Of a stretch of DNA of 64,000 nt, positions 50,570-62,100 are shown piece by piece; position 1 is the stretch's first letter, and each line of letters begins with the position of its first letter. This DNA is from Citrus sinensis (taxonomy: Eukaryota; Streptophyta; Magnoliopsida; Sapindales; Rutaceae), in contig NC_068557.1 of NCBI RefSeq assembly GCF_022201045.2, positions 31,473,501-31,537,500 on the forward strand, read 5' to 3'. The notes beneath the pieces were generated by a model that was given only the letters and a program-made list of their open reading frames with translations, did not search any database and had not been told where the DNA came from. Position numbers and translations under genes: made by a program.

Positions 50570-52070
50570 GCTTCGGTTGATAACATTAGTAGCGTGGAAA
50601 TTGGAATTGAGAGTGATTGGTTATTGATGTGACTCTATTTCAACTTGCAAAACATGTGAATTATGTAATGTACTGCTACTACTAGTTTGAGGGGATTGTA
50701 TTTTCATTCAATCTCTTGTCGCACGGTTCTAGTTCTAGTTCCTCCTCCTTACAGGTTGTGCCAGAATCTAGTTACAAGTTTACATCAACAAAATCTCCAA
50801 TATGTTCCCTTTTACACCTTCATTTTGACCTTAACTATAGCTTTAACAACAACTACCCAACAAATCTCCAAGAAAGTAGTAACAGTGAAGCCCCGCAAGC
50901 TTTTCTTTCTCTGTCTCCACAGTTTCCACAAACCCAACAAAACACACCTCGCTTAAGCATTATCAACAAACTGAGAAGATTGATGATGCCCAAAAGTTAA
51001 TGCAGCTGCTGGGTCTAGCAAACAATTCTCAAGTAGGGAAGCGCTGTGAGTGTGAGGGGGAATTCTATAATAAGATTGTTGGGGGAAGGGGCCAAGGTGT
51101 GGGAGTAAATTGAAGAGAATGGAAGGGTGGATTAAGTACTTTTTGAGCAGCGGGGACATGGAACAGCTTTAGGTTGCTTATTTGCTTCTTGGTAAAGCTG
51201 CTTTTGTTGGGAGTGATTGTGATTTCGGTAACTTCGAGTTTCCTTAAACTATATATTCTGGTAACTTCAATTTTTTATTTTTTTAGTAACTGCATTGTCT
51301 AAGCTTTTTTATGAAAGCTTTTATTTGGAATCGGCTTGTACTAGAGAAAATTTCTATATAATGAACCATTCATCAATTACAGATAGAAGATAACACTTGG
51401 AGCAATATATAATACCACTAACGAAACAAGCGCTTATGTTTTCTGAGCTTCTGAACGATTTCCAAATTGAAGTGCTTCAAATGGGAAATGACAACCAGTC
51501 AATTACCAAACCTTTAATTAATTGCCCAGCTTTCCGAATTTACAATGGTTGATGCCAAAGTGTTGAAAACAAGAAAAGGAAATTTTGATCTTATAAGCAA
51601 TTCCTTCTCTCTCAAGAAACATTGTGTGAATATTCATTATTGAAATGTATACCATTAATGGATCATCCCAGTTCATAATCCATCAAATAAAATAAAAAAA
51701 TTGGTAGGTCTTGCCATTTCAATCGCCATTAATGGTAGCTATATGATTCCACTACCACCATCAACATGAGAATGTCCCATTGTTATGGTGACTGTCGCTG
51801 TTACTCCACTGACTTTCTGTTGCCTTATCAGTATATAATAATGCAGTGCAAGTTGCATTATGTATATATATTTTAATTGCAAACCATACAAGTTATACTA
51901 CATTTTTCATTTGGCGATTGAGATTTTCCAACCACAGAATGAGACAGAAACCTCTTATTTCTCTAAACAAAATATCCTCTTTAATTGAACTTTGCTGAGG
52001 TTTTTAACCAACTTACATTTTCCTGGTTTAGTAGTGAGGGCTAGAGCCTAGAGGCGCTTGTGCAATTTGA
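50570..52070 (+). repeat. 3' flank R' of Lhcb1 copy 4
   Basis: Near-identical to 45171-46664 up to GGCGCTTGTGCAATTTGA, after which the two diverge. Differences are scattered single bases and small indels, for example an extra ATGATTCC near 51743. Confidence 0.9.
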
Positions 52071-52973
52071 CCCACTAGTGACCAAATCCCTTTACATAAT
52101 TAATCCACTAACCTATTCAATCCTTGCGTTTTTCTGTTCTAATTTCTCGATACAGCATTTCAACACAAATTAATGATCAAAGATGCCTAAGTAAAAAAAG
52201 AAAAAAAAAAGAAAGACTTAATTAATTAATTATCAAATTTTTTTGTTGATTTATTTAACGATCTTATCATACTAATATCAAATGATCAAATTGCCCCAAA
52301 AAAAAATGTGTTCTTGTATCTAATTAGTAGTTTTATTTTATGAAATCCGCAAACTTCCTCTTTATTTGTATCTTCAAAAGATAATATGGACATATTGTAA
52401 TTAGTTTTTGGGAGCAGACTGGATTGACAAAAATTATAGGGGAAAATTTATCCACTTTGTATTTATTTACGTTAAACCCCTCATTTTCATAGATTTATAA
52501 CATTTTCAAGTCTAAGATTTCTCTGTTATGACGTGGTCGAAGTCGAACCAAAGTTTGTTCCCCGAGTACTATACTGTATACGTCGCTGGCCACAATGAAG
52601 CGATGTGAAAAGGTATTATCGTGATCTTGGCTACACCAGATTATATTGGTCGTAACGGTAACGGATCGTTTAATCTTCTACCCCTACACATTCCCCCACT
52701 ACTTTTCTTCCCATTAACTGTAGCCGTTGATTATTTAACTAAACTCTTCGTTGTTTATAGATAGGTAATAATGACAGAAACGTACATTTTGGCTGCTTCC
52801 ACACAATTGTCACCTTATCTGGCTAATGGGAATGGTTTAGACTGGGGTGGAAGCAACAAATGGTGCTGTGGAAAAAGCAGTCTCTTGTGTTTATAAACCT
52901 CTCTCATTTACTCGGTTGACACATTATAACATTGTCCAATTCTCAGTGTTTAGTGCCTCTCGCAACAAAAGCA
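52071..52973. other. Spacer between Lhcb1 copy 4 and the X8 genes
   Basis: No gene is seen. The right half should hold the promoter and leader of the X8 gene at 52974. Confidence 0.5.
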
Positions 52974-53676
52974 ATGGCAAAAAAAGTGCTTTCACTTCCC
53001 TTTCTCCCTCTCCCTCTCCTGCTTCTGCTTTTCTTCTTCGCTTCAGGTATTTTAAAAATCCTTTCTTCTTTCGGAAGTAATGCTTTTATTTTTCAGAATT
53101 CTGCTTTCTGCGTTTCTCAAGTTTACATGAGAAAGTTTTGACTGATGACGATTCTCTTTGTATCCAGGGGGAATATTGAAGTTGGCAAATGGACAGGTAA
53201 ATATATACAAGAGTACTTTTTTAACAATATATAACAAGTTGTCCGTACATAAATAATTAATGAGTATAAATGAGAGTTAAGAAGTTATATTGTTTTTGAT
53301 TTGTTACAGGAGATGAAAACCTGGTGCGTAGCAAAGCCATCATCAAGTGAAGCAGAATTGGCTGCAAATATTGATTTTGCCTGCAATCAAATTCAGAACT
53401 GCAACATAATACAAGAAGGTGGGCCTTGCTACTACCCAAATACTGCAATTAACCATGCATCTGTGGTCATGAATCTCTACTACCAACTCAATGGCCGAAA
53501 TAACTGGAACTGTGACTACAGAGCCTCTGGTCTCACCACTCTATCCGACCCAAGTATGATATTTAGTTTTCCTACTCTTTAATTAAGATCACCAACCTTT
53601 TTTTTTCTTTGATAATGCGCATTTGACTTGTATTATTCCATTCTCTGCAGGCTACGGCGGCTGCCGGTATGCATAG
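52974..53676 (+). CDS. Small secreted X8-domain (CBM43) protein, 4 exons
   Basis: X8/CBM43 proteins bind beta-1,3-glucan (callose) in the wall or at plasmodesmata; Ole e 10 is a pollen example. Exons: 52974-53046, 53168-53196, 53310-53553 and 53651-53676, all in phase, 123 residues. A hydrophobic signal peptide (about residues 4-25, LPLPLLLLLFFFASG) is followed by a short linker and one X8 domain: TWCVAKP, IDFACNQ, NCNIIQEGGPCYYPNT, HASVVMNLYYQ, NWNCDYRASG and GGCRYA. The six expected cysteines are all present. There is no hydrophobic C-terminal tail, so it is probably secreted rather than GPI-anchored. The exon plan is the same as in each half of the next gene, so the two are tandem paralogues. 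Confidence 0.9.
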
Positions 53677-55368
53677 TGGGTGCAAGATGCAAGAATATAT
53701 AAGATGCTGCAACCTCTATTTAACTCCGTTTTATTATTATTTATTTCTCCTAAACTGTGAAAATTTTCACAGGAAGCTATATCTATATACAGACACGATG
53801 AATTTGGTTTAATGTAATAAGTAATTAATATGAATTAATTCTTAATTGGAAAAAAAAAAGTGAGATTTATGTCTACTTTGGCAGCTTCAATTTTTATCCG
53901 TTCTTTAATTTATTTAAAATTTACAATTAATTGGAACCTATGTTGGTTTATGGATTGTTTGGTTGAGATTAACTTCTATGGGGTTCCGAAAATAGCATAA
54001 GATTATCTTTGGGATATAGCATAAATCGCAACTCATTACTATCCAAGCTCCATTTCAAAAGGGTCCAATTTCTCGTTAGTTACAGGCACGTTCATTAATC
54101 ACTTTGTAGAGAATCGTTAATACTGCCGGCAGATATTTCGTCTTTACATGCTTGTACAGGACAATAAGCAAAGCGTTCTACCTTCTTCTTTTTTTTTTTT
54201 CCCTCCCCCCGTTAAATTACACATCACATTCAACTGATTAGTTTGAAAATCTGCTTCGATAAAAGAGAAATTTACTCGCATTTTATAAAAATTTACCCAG
54301 ATCTGCAATTAGCGGGAATTGATTTAATTTACTCTCAACAAAATTAGAAGGGAGATATAATATATGCCCTTTAAGTATCAGCAAGCAAGCAAGCAAACAA
54401 CAATATTAGAAAGCTACTCGCAGTCATAGAGAACCTTTTCCTTCGTGGTCCGGTTGATGAGGAAACTTACTAGTTGACGCACAACACGAACCAAATATGA
54501 GACGAAATGCCGGCTGTAAGTTCTAATATAGCCACATGCCGCATAATTAAAAATTTGGACGAACCAAGCAAACATACATGCTGCAGAATTAAACAAAATT
54601 TTTGTCATTTTCAATTAAATTTCTATTTTTGGTCTATACTTAGGAGTAACCTAGCTAGTGGCGGGTACAAAGGGTTGAAATCGAAGACACGTTCTCGGCT
54701 GAAGAAATTTTAAAAGAAAGACAAAGCATGAGGTCACAATTTGAGTAGTTTTTTTTATTATGACTCGTTAATTTGATCCTTTGATTTTTCCTCCTTTGAT
54801 TTTTCCTTACGTTGGAAAATTCTTTAATTGAGGACTTGACGCTGTCATTATACTGGTCTTTCACACGCCCATCCAATATTAAATTCTAACACATACAAGC
54901 TTATCTTAAATTTGATTAAGATAATTAGAGAGAAACTTATGATATCCACATGATATCATTTAATTGAATGGTCATAAATCGTGGTAGAACATTCTACCTA
55001 GAGTGTTTTCTTTATTCTTTTAGTTGGAGAACAATTAATACTTGAATTCTCGATGTAGATGCTACAAAGTTGGTTCTTATCCTTCAGAGACTACGAGTGT
55101 AATAGGAGCATCCGTCAACGATTAGATATCCACTAAATTGGAGTTCTAAATATATGTTTGAATTGGTGAGCGAATGGTTGCTTCAAATTCTTATTGTGTT
55201 TGTAATTAAATTGTAGGCTGAGTCGTTATTCTATCATTGATTTTGATCGTGTGGACCATTCATGTCCCGAGGTTGCGCACATATTGTGAATGGGTTTGTC
55301 TTCCAACTTCGGATGAGCACGAGAATTTCACTTATTTTTTGTAAATAATAATAATCATCATCATCATT

Positions 55369-55420
<52 letters not shown>

Positions 55421-56036
55421 ATTAGTTGCGTGGTAGCACGTGTTCACCAATCATTGAATTCAATGGTTTAGTTAAGTTCTTTCATATCGTGAATAATTTT
55501 GGTTTTTTTTTTAAATATTTGATATTATGAGCCAGATATCTGAATACATAGGTGAGAGGCCTGAATATTTAAATTGGGTTAAACACTGAGAAAATTTAAT
55601 AAGTTTGAATAGAGTTTTATTTTTAATTATCAGTTAGAGCGGGTACACATGATCTATTTAAAAATATTCTTACGAAAATTTGCCCACATGTTGAGTTGGC
55701 TAAAAACTGTAATTAATGAAATTTAACTACACATAAAAACTTAATTAAAGAGTTGCCTATATAGCTACAATATATTAATATTCCAACCAGAATCCTATGC
55801 ACACATAATCAATGCTTTGAAAGTGCATTCAACCTGTAGTTTTCAAATGTAAATCTCCTCTCAATGACCTTGGAAAGTAAATAAGTTATTTGTATCAATT
55901 AGGTAGGTCCACTTCCTGATTTTCTAAATGATCTTCTTCTCCTTCTCTCTCTTATAAAACCCACTTACATGCATCCTCTTCTCAGGTTGCAAATAAACTC
56001 GCTTTTTTGTTATATATATCGCCGACGCCATAGTTA
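53677..56036. other. Spacer between the two X8 genes
   Basis: No gene is seen. It contains a long (ATC)n microsatellite at about 55354-55420 and AT-rich sequence. The last 100 bases (CTCTTATAAAACCCAC near 55949) look like the core promoter of the gene at 56037. Confidence 0.5.
55354..55420. repeat. (ATC)n trinucleotide microsatellite
   Basis: About 22 ATC/CAT units with one interruption (ATTATC) near 55366. Confidence 0.95.
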
Positions 56037-57364
56037 ATGGCTAACTTTGCTCTCCTGCAACCTATTGTATCCATCATTTTGATTTTCTTCCATTCAGGTA
56101 TCTTTCAAGCCCTAGCTTATATATGTTATATAAATGCTTCAATTATTGTAGACCTTTGACATATGACTTAATAAATTTGCAGGAAAATATTCAACTTTGG
56201 CGGCTTCACAGGTAGAGGTAGTAAGAAACTATGTGAAGTGATAATATTGATAAAAATAAGGGAAAAGGACATTCAACCCTCCAACGTTTAGGAAAAAGGA
56301 CAAAAAACTCCTCAACGTTTTAAAAAAGACTTATAACTCACTTTTTGTTAATAAACACCGTTTGTTTTAACAGTAAATTTATTTTTAATTTTTAATTATT
56401 ATTATACCCTTATAATAAATATAAATTAATATATTGATTTGAGACATGTCACAATTAATAATTTTTTTAAAATTAAAAATTGAGATACAATTACATTTTT
56501 GCCCAAATTATTTGCTATAAATTATACCTTTCTAATGATCAAACCTTTCATATGTGATTATTACTAATAAAACGAAATTTGATTAAACCCTTTTTCTTTG
56601 AGGAATCAAAACCATATTATTATTGTTAGAAAGGTATAATTTATAGTAAATAATTTTGGCAAAAAAATAATTGTATCTCAATTTTAAGCTTTTAAAAAAT
56701 TATTAATTGTGATATATCTCAAATTAATATATTAATTTTTATAATAATAAATAAAAATTAAAAATAAATTTACTGTTAAAACAAACGATGTTTGTTAATG
56801 GAAAAGAGATTATAAGTCATTTTTAAAACGTTGAGGGAATTTTTATCCATTTTCCTAAATGTTGGGGGGTTGAATGTCCTTTTTCCCAAAAATAATGATA
56901 TTGCGTATTCCCCAGCCCCTGTTAGGGCCCTGCGTCTAATAGTAGTTAATAAATCATAATGGTGCTTGTAGATGGCATGGTGCGTGGCAAAGCCTGGAAG
57001 CACGGACCAAATGCTGCAAACAGGTTTAGATTATGCATGCAATCACGCAGACTGCGGTCCAATACAGCAAGGCGGTTCGTGCTTCGATCCTAATACGCTG
57101 GTGCAGCATGCCGCTTTTGCTATAAACATGTACTATCAGTCAATGGGTAGACACAAGTGGGATTGTGATTTCAGCGACTCTGCTCTACTTTCTTTGACCG
57201 ATCCAAGTAAGCCACCATCCGTATCAAACCTGAAAAGGGCAAAAAAAAAAAAACTACTATTTAATTGCAAAAGCTTCTTACATCAGTTGACGAGATATTA
57301 AATATTTCGTGCAGGTTTTGATGGCTGCTCTTACGCTGGTATAGATTTATTTTTTTCAGATTAA

Positions 57365-57403
<39 letters not shown>

Positions 57404-57770
57404 GTTTAAGTACGTCAATATGTACATAGCATTAGTAACAATCTAATATAACCGTTTGAAAGAATTTCAAAATGTGATCCCTCATTATTATATTATTCTC
57501 TACGATTCTCCTTATTTTGTTAAAATTTTTAAATATTGTAACGTCTGTTCCATGATATATATTTATAATAAGCTGCTAGCATTTTCTTCAGCTTCTTTTC
57601 ATCTGTAATCTATATCGTATACATGCAACCACTTAATGGTTATGGTATATTGCCTCTTCATATGCGCATTATGGCTGATTTTTTATTTTATTTTAATAAG
57701 TGATATTTCAAAGTAAATCCGGCTTATTGTAAGCCCGGACATTTGGACTATGTGCGCCATCACAAAATTA

Positions 57771-57818
<48 letters not shown>

Positions 57819-58444
57819 GCTAGCTAGAATTAAAATCTTTCGTAGGTCAAATATATTTGTGATCTAAATATTCTATGTACCAATTTATATTGCAGGGGGT
57901 AATGCAGAGGTGGATACAGAGGTAATTTGAATCTCCCTTAGTAATGAACAAGAGTAGTTTCAGCGTGGGTAAAACAACTGACATCTAATTTATCTCTTTT
58001 TTTTTTTCTTTTTCTTTTTCTTTTGTGTGTGTGTGTGTGTGTGGGTGTTTGTAGAGAACTTGGTGTGTGGCAAAACCTGCAACAAGCGACCAGTTGCTGC
58101 AATCAAACATAGATTTCGCCTGCCAGAAGGTTGATTGTAGCCCGATAAAAAGTGGTGGTGCTTGTTTCGACCCCAATACTCCTATGCACCATGCCTCCTT
58201 TGCCATGAATCTTTACTATCAAAACAACGGCAAAACTGCTGCATCTTGTGATTTCAACAATTCAGGCCTCATTGTTGCCGCCAACGATCCAAGTGATAAC
58301 ACATTTTTGATCTGATTAATTGATTATATCTAGTTACGAATGGAAAATTATCAATCGAGTTTGGTGGCATAATTCAAATTAGTTTTCGTGTGTCAATTTG
58401 CAGGTTTTGGTAGTTGCACTTATCCCGGCCCTGAACAGACCTGA
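56037..58444 (+). CDS. Secreted protein with two tandem X8 (CBM43) domains, 7 exons
   Basis: Exons: 56037-56097, 56183-56211, 56972-57206, 57315-57338, 57896-57921, 58055-58292 and 58404-58444. The phases agree throughout, giving 217 residues. The signal peptide is encoded by exon 1 (MANFALLQPIVSIILIFFHS). X8 domain 1 (about 31-116) runs from AWCVAKPGSTDQ through DYACNHADCGP, GGSCFDPNT and WDCDFSD to FDGCSYAG. A short linker exon (GNAEVDTE) follows. X8 domain 2 (about 126-217) runs from RTWCVAKPATSDQ through IDFACQKVDCSP, GGACFDPNT and SCDFNNSG to FGSCTYPG. Each domain has six cysteines. No signal-peptide exon lies before domain 2, which argues for one gene rather than two. The likely role is wall or plasmodesmal beta-1,3-glucan binding. 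An alternative donor 6 bases downstream at exon 2 (after 56217) would add VE. Confidence 0.82.
56260..56887. mobile_element. Long-TIR (Mutator-like) MITE in intron 2 of the double-X8 gene
   Basis: The ends GGGAAAAGGACATTCAACCC and GGGTTGAATGTCCTTTTTCCC are inverted. The repeats continue almost to the centre (roughly 290 bases per arm; for example ATTATTTGCTATAAATTATACC against GGTATAATTTATAGTAAATAAT). AAAAATAA flanks both sides (56252-56259 and 56888-56895). A hairpin-type non-autonomous element, with superfamily inferred from the long repeats. Confidence 0.85.
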
Positions 58445-59899
58445 GAATGAGAACTGAAAACGGCAATGGGATTGCTAGCTGATTTTTTTAATAAATAAGA
58501 GAAGAATTCTGCTTTTCATTGACAGTAGTCATTAATATTGGGGATTGTAGCCATTTGATATCCATGAATTATGAAGTTTGTGCCTTTGTCGATTGAATTA
58601 TTTCTTGTCAAGCATTGTTTTTATTATTTCTCCGTTGGGTGGGTTATGGATGTTAATTTCTACTAAAAGTACCGTTAAATGTTTCGATCTGCAGATCTAA
58701 ATGTAAGGGTGTGTGGTGAATTGACTCCGCTCAAAATAAGTTTTCTATTAATTTTTAAAAAATTATCTTTGAATGGGGGCAATTATATAATCAAAATTTT
58801 TATATTCAAATCAATTTCATAAATTATTATTTTTTATTATGATGCAGTCCCTGTATGAATAAAATGGAATCATTTAATACACAAATTTGTAAACCATATA
58901 TGTATATTTACCTAAGTTCGGCTGTTGATTAGCAACTTCAATTTAATGACTTTTTTGGATGCAGAATGACAAATGACGAACTATAGCTTAAAACACCTCA
59001 AGTCTTCAACCAGCGGCCATTTGTAAATTCATCTGAACCCTCACGATATTCTATTCTTCTTTTGTCTTTTTTCCTTTTTTTTTTTGAATTATTTTTAATC
59101 TATAATGACAATCCCGTCATTGTGTACACAACTTTATCTTTGGTTGCGTATGTAAAATTTTTTTTTTCCATTTTAATGTGATTTCAGCATTAGCCTAACA
59201 ATTGTAATAGAAAAATAATAAAATAAAATGTTTTGTAAAATTATATTAGTAAAATGATAGACAACGATACTTGTAATCATTTGATACTTTACAATTTCTT
59301 AACCAGTAAAACGAAAATATCGCAAAAAAAAAGAAGAAAAAAAATCCCGAAAAGGCTTCAACGGTGTCCAATACCCACTTTGTTTTTTCGAAGTATTTTA
59401 CTAATAAGACTATAGTAGGAATCATGCTTGCTCATAAGAAAGCTAATATTTAAAGAACGACATGCATCTATAACACCCAATCAAAAACTATTAGTCGTTT
59501 TAGTACTGACGTGGCTGGTCGTTAGACATTGTGCTTCACACAGACTGCCACTATCATCGTTTATTGGTACCCTTGCCACATTTATGCTTCAACCACTCGT
59601 GATAATACGCATGTACATGTGGTAAACAATGAACGAATAAGGAGAAGTGCTCCAAGAGCTCCAAAAAACCTTCTCGTTCTAATGATGGCTGACATAGCAC
59701 AGCAGCTTACGTGGATCAATTGGTGAGAAAGTTTGTTAAAGGCCACTTTCTTTCTGTTTTCCAGATTCTTCGAATGAGCGAGTATAAATAATTTTGTTTC
59801 CTCATTTTGCTTGTATGTTAAAATTCTCTGTGTTTCCTCTTTAAAATTTCTTTAAATTTCTCAAGACTTTCTCAAGAACCGAACACTTGCTATTCATCA
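58445..59899. other. Spacer before the coiled-coil gene trio
   Basis: No supportable gene. Short open frames near 59428-59726 overlap the promoter of the next gene. A TATA box TATAAATA is at about 59783-59790. Confidence 0.5.
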
Positions 59900-60205
59900 A
59901 TGGAGAGGAAGGATCATGATGACGATAATGATCTTGAAATCATGGGCGGAGATGCAGAACTGGATCACTGCCTTGGAGAATTGGAACAAAAGAAGAAAGA
60001 AATGCAAGATGTGGCGAAGAAGCTGAAGGAGATTTCAAGAGAATACCATAATCCACCATTACCAAATGAAAGAGAAAGAGATCCCTTCCAGTTACAGAAG
60101 AGGTTGAACGAGTCGCTGACTGAGTTGGAAAAAACCACCGATCAACTTCTTCTTGCTATCAACAAAATGAAGACCAAAGTCAAAAGTCCAAAGAAACAAC
60201 GATAA
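59900..60205 (+). CDS. Small charged coiled-coil protein, paralogue 1 (unrecognised family)
   Basis: I do not recognise this protein. It has 101 residues and no intron: an acidic start (MERKDHDDDNDLE), a first helix rich in K/E (LEQKKKEMQDVAKKLKEISRE), a Pro-containing break (NPPLP), a second amphipathic helix (LQKRLNESLTELEKTTDQLL then LAINKMKTKV) and a basic tail (KSPKKQR). No signal peptide or membrane segment. A TATA box lies about 115 bases upstream of the ATG. The same plan is found at 61147 and 63425. The basic tail could be a nuclear signal, and the helices suggest self-association. Both are inferences only. Confidence 0.72.
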   Translation: MERKDHDDDNDLEIMGGDAELDHCLGELEQKKKEMQDVAKKLKEISREYHNPPLPNERERDPFQLQKRLNESLTELEKTTDQLLLAINKMKTKVKSPKKQR

Positions 60206-61146
60206 AATGTTCCAAGTTCATCTTATTAGGTCTCTTTCTGTATTCAATGAACAGTCCTAGGCTTCACAAGGTTTTTTCTATGTTGCCATAATCCAATGTC
60301 CAGTCTATATTCTTGGACTTCATTTCAATTTCTTGCTTCAAATTGGCATATGTGTTGTTGATTTTCCTGTGATTGCCGTGGTTTAATGTCTGTAATTTGT
60401 TGCTTTAAAACCCTCGTAATAATAAGAATGGTGCAGTTTCTTTCTTGAATTGTCATCTTGTAATTTGCTAATCTTCACAACTAGCTCATTTTTACACGTA
60501 CACAAGCGTCACATAGCCCGTTAATTACCAAAAATGACTATACGTACATCACCGGAAACTAATCTCGATTCGGAGCGCATGAGTTTACAGTCGCACAAAA
60601 GAGCTCTTCATTAACCACCAATGAAATTTGATGTATATATTGAATACCTTTTCAGTAACGAAGGAACTATCTACAGCCATCCAATGAAATGTCACCGGCA
60701 GGCGAGGTAGGGGCTATGCACATATATATCCTTATTACTGGACGTAGCTGAAATGCCTAACTAGTCTTTCGACGATCCGAGTAATTCAAGGTCTTGTTGA
60801 GGAATATTCTTCAAGTAATGACGTTACTGATTAGTGTTCAGAGCTGACGTACGTGGCTAGTTGGCTGTGCATCACATGGATTACCAAGCTGGCAAAATTA
60901 GTTATTAATCCCAACTGCATTTCCCGCCAAATTGGAACTAATTAGTTTTGATTGATTTCTCGAGTCTTCGTTGTACTATTAGTTAGTGAATATTATTAGA
61001 TCAGTTTGTCATCAGTGATTCAGATTCAACAATTAAGTAAGTTTCTTTTACTCTGAAATTTCTCAGCTCCAAACATAACAAAACAGCTAAAACTGACTCT
61101 TTTGATCATATTGTTGGCTTACTCCGGGTCAAAGAATTAATCATCA
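60206..61146. other. Spacer between coiled-coil paralogues 1 and 2
   Basis: No gene or repeat with definable ends. The first 230 bases are the likely 3'-UTR of paralogue 1; TCCAAGTTCATCTTATTAGGTCT matches the corresponding 3' region of paralogue 2. Confidence 0.5.
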
Positions 61147-61584
61147 ATGAGGAGGGAAGGACAGAGCAAAATGGTTGGACATCGGGACGTTTCAACTGAT
61201 ACTGCCGGAGACAACTCTATCTTTCTCTACCCGAAGTCATCAATGAAGAGGAAAGATCCTACTGACGAAACTGATCTTGAAAGCATGGGCAGAAATGCAA
61301 AGCTGGCTCGTTGCCTTCAAGAATTGGACACCAAGAAGAAAGAAATGCAAGATTTGACGAAGAAGCTGAAGGAGATATCGAGAGAGTACCGTAAACAACC
61401 AATACCAACGTCTGAAAACGATGATGACTCACAACTGTGGCAGAATAGGTTGAAGGAGTCGCGGATTGAGTTAGATAAAACCATCGATCACCTTCGTCTC
61501 GCTATCGATAAAGTGAAGACTGAAATCAAGAATTTAGATAAACCGGATGATGCACGTGAAACTCAAGGGGAAAGTCAAGGATAA
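61147..61584 (+). CDS. Small charged coiled-coil protein, paralogue 2 (unrecognised family)
   Basis: 145 residues, intronless. Residues 33 onward align with paralogue 1: MKRKDPTDETDLESMGRNAK against MERKDHDDDNDLEIMGGDAE, then KKKEMQDLTKKLKEISREYR and a second helix RLKESRIELDKTIDHLRLAI. The first 32 residues are an extension absent from paralogue 1. Translation could start at 61147 or at 61243, which has the same TCATCAATG context as paralogue 1 (the 61147 ATG also has this context). The C terminus is longer and polar (DDARETQGESQG) and lacks the KKQR end. The 3' flanking word TTCTATTAGGTCTTTG is shared with paralogue 1, which supports tandem duplication. Confidence 0.72.
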   Translation: MRREGQSKMVGHRDVSTDTAGDNSIFLYPKSSMKRKDPTDETDLESMGRNAKLARCLQELDTKKKEMQDLTKKLKEISREYRKQPIPTSENDDDSQLWQNRLKESRIELDKTIDHLRLAIDKVKTEIKNLDKPDDARETQGESQG

Positions 61585-61944
61585 ATCTTCATAGTGCAGA
61601 TAAATGTTCTAAGTTCATTCTATTAGGTCTTTGTTTTTGTACTCGATAAAGAATCCTAGGCCTCAGAATTCCGTGAAAAAACTCATGGGTCCCATCTTTT
61701 TGCTGTCAATAGCACTTCAATGTCTATTCTGTTGCTTTCACTTCAATTGAATTCTTTCTAAAATTGGCATCTGTTTTTTGATTCTTGGAGAATCACGCTA
61801 CTCTTTCTTGAATTGGATTCTATTTGATTTTGTTGAGCTCGCTATGCCCTGGAATTAATCTTTCTATACTTGTGTTGTTTGCTATATAATTTCATTTCTC
61901 ACCACAAAACATGAAAACGTTAGCAAAGTTCAGTAAGTCACCTC

Positions 61945-62100
61945 TCCTTCTTGCCACCAACGATCCAAGTAATTAATTAATAATATTTCTCTCAATTACT
62001 ATGCCTTTAGTTAGTTATGAATAGAATTTCTTAATCGGATTTCTTAATCGGGTTTTTTGGCATATTATTCAAATTCAATTTCTTTATGCATGCAATGGCC
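61945..62100 (+). pseudogene. Fragment of an X8 gene 3' end
   Basis: Follows the double-X8 gene at about 58265-58400: TTCTTGCCACCAACGATCCAAG corresponds to TTGTTGCCGCCAACGATCCAAG at the exon 6 end, then a similar intron (TAGTTATGAATAG / TAGTTACGAATGG, TTTTTTGGCATATTATTCAAA / TTTGGTGGCATAATTCAAA). Only about 150 bases remain, with no usable exon. Confidence 0.75.

Noticed and set aside
55354-55420. Regular repeats considered as a CRISPR-like or satellite array
   Set aside because: It is a simple (ATC)n microsatellite without spacers, in a plant nuclear genome.
57896-58444. Second X8 domain as a separate gene
   Set aside because: No start codon, signal-peptide exon or promoter-like region lies before it, and the linker exon joins both domains in phase; kept as one gene with the alternative noted.
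59428-59726. Two overlapping 65-codon frames before the coiled-coil trio
   Set aside because: They overlap each other and sit in the promoter region of the 59900 gene; no conserved counterpart is seen near the paralogues.
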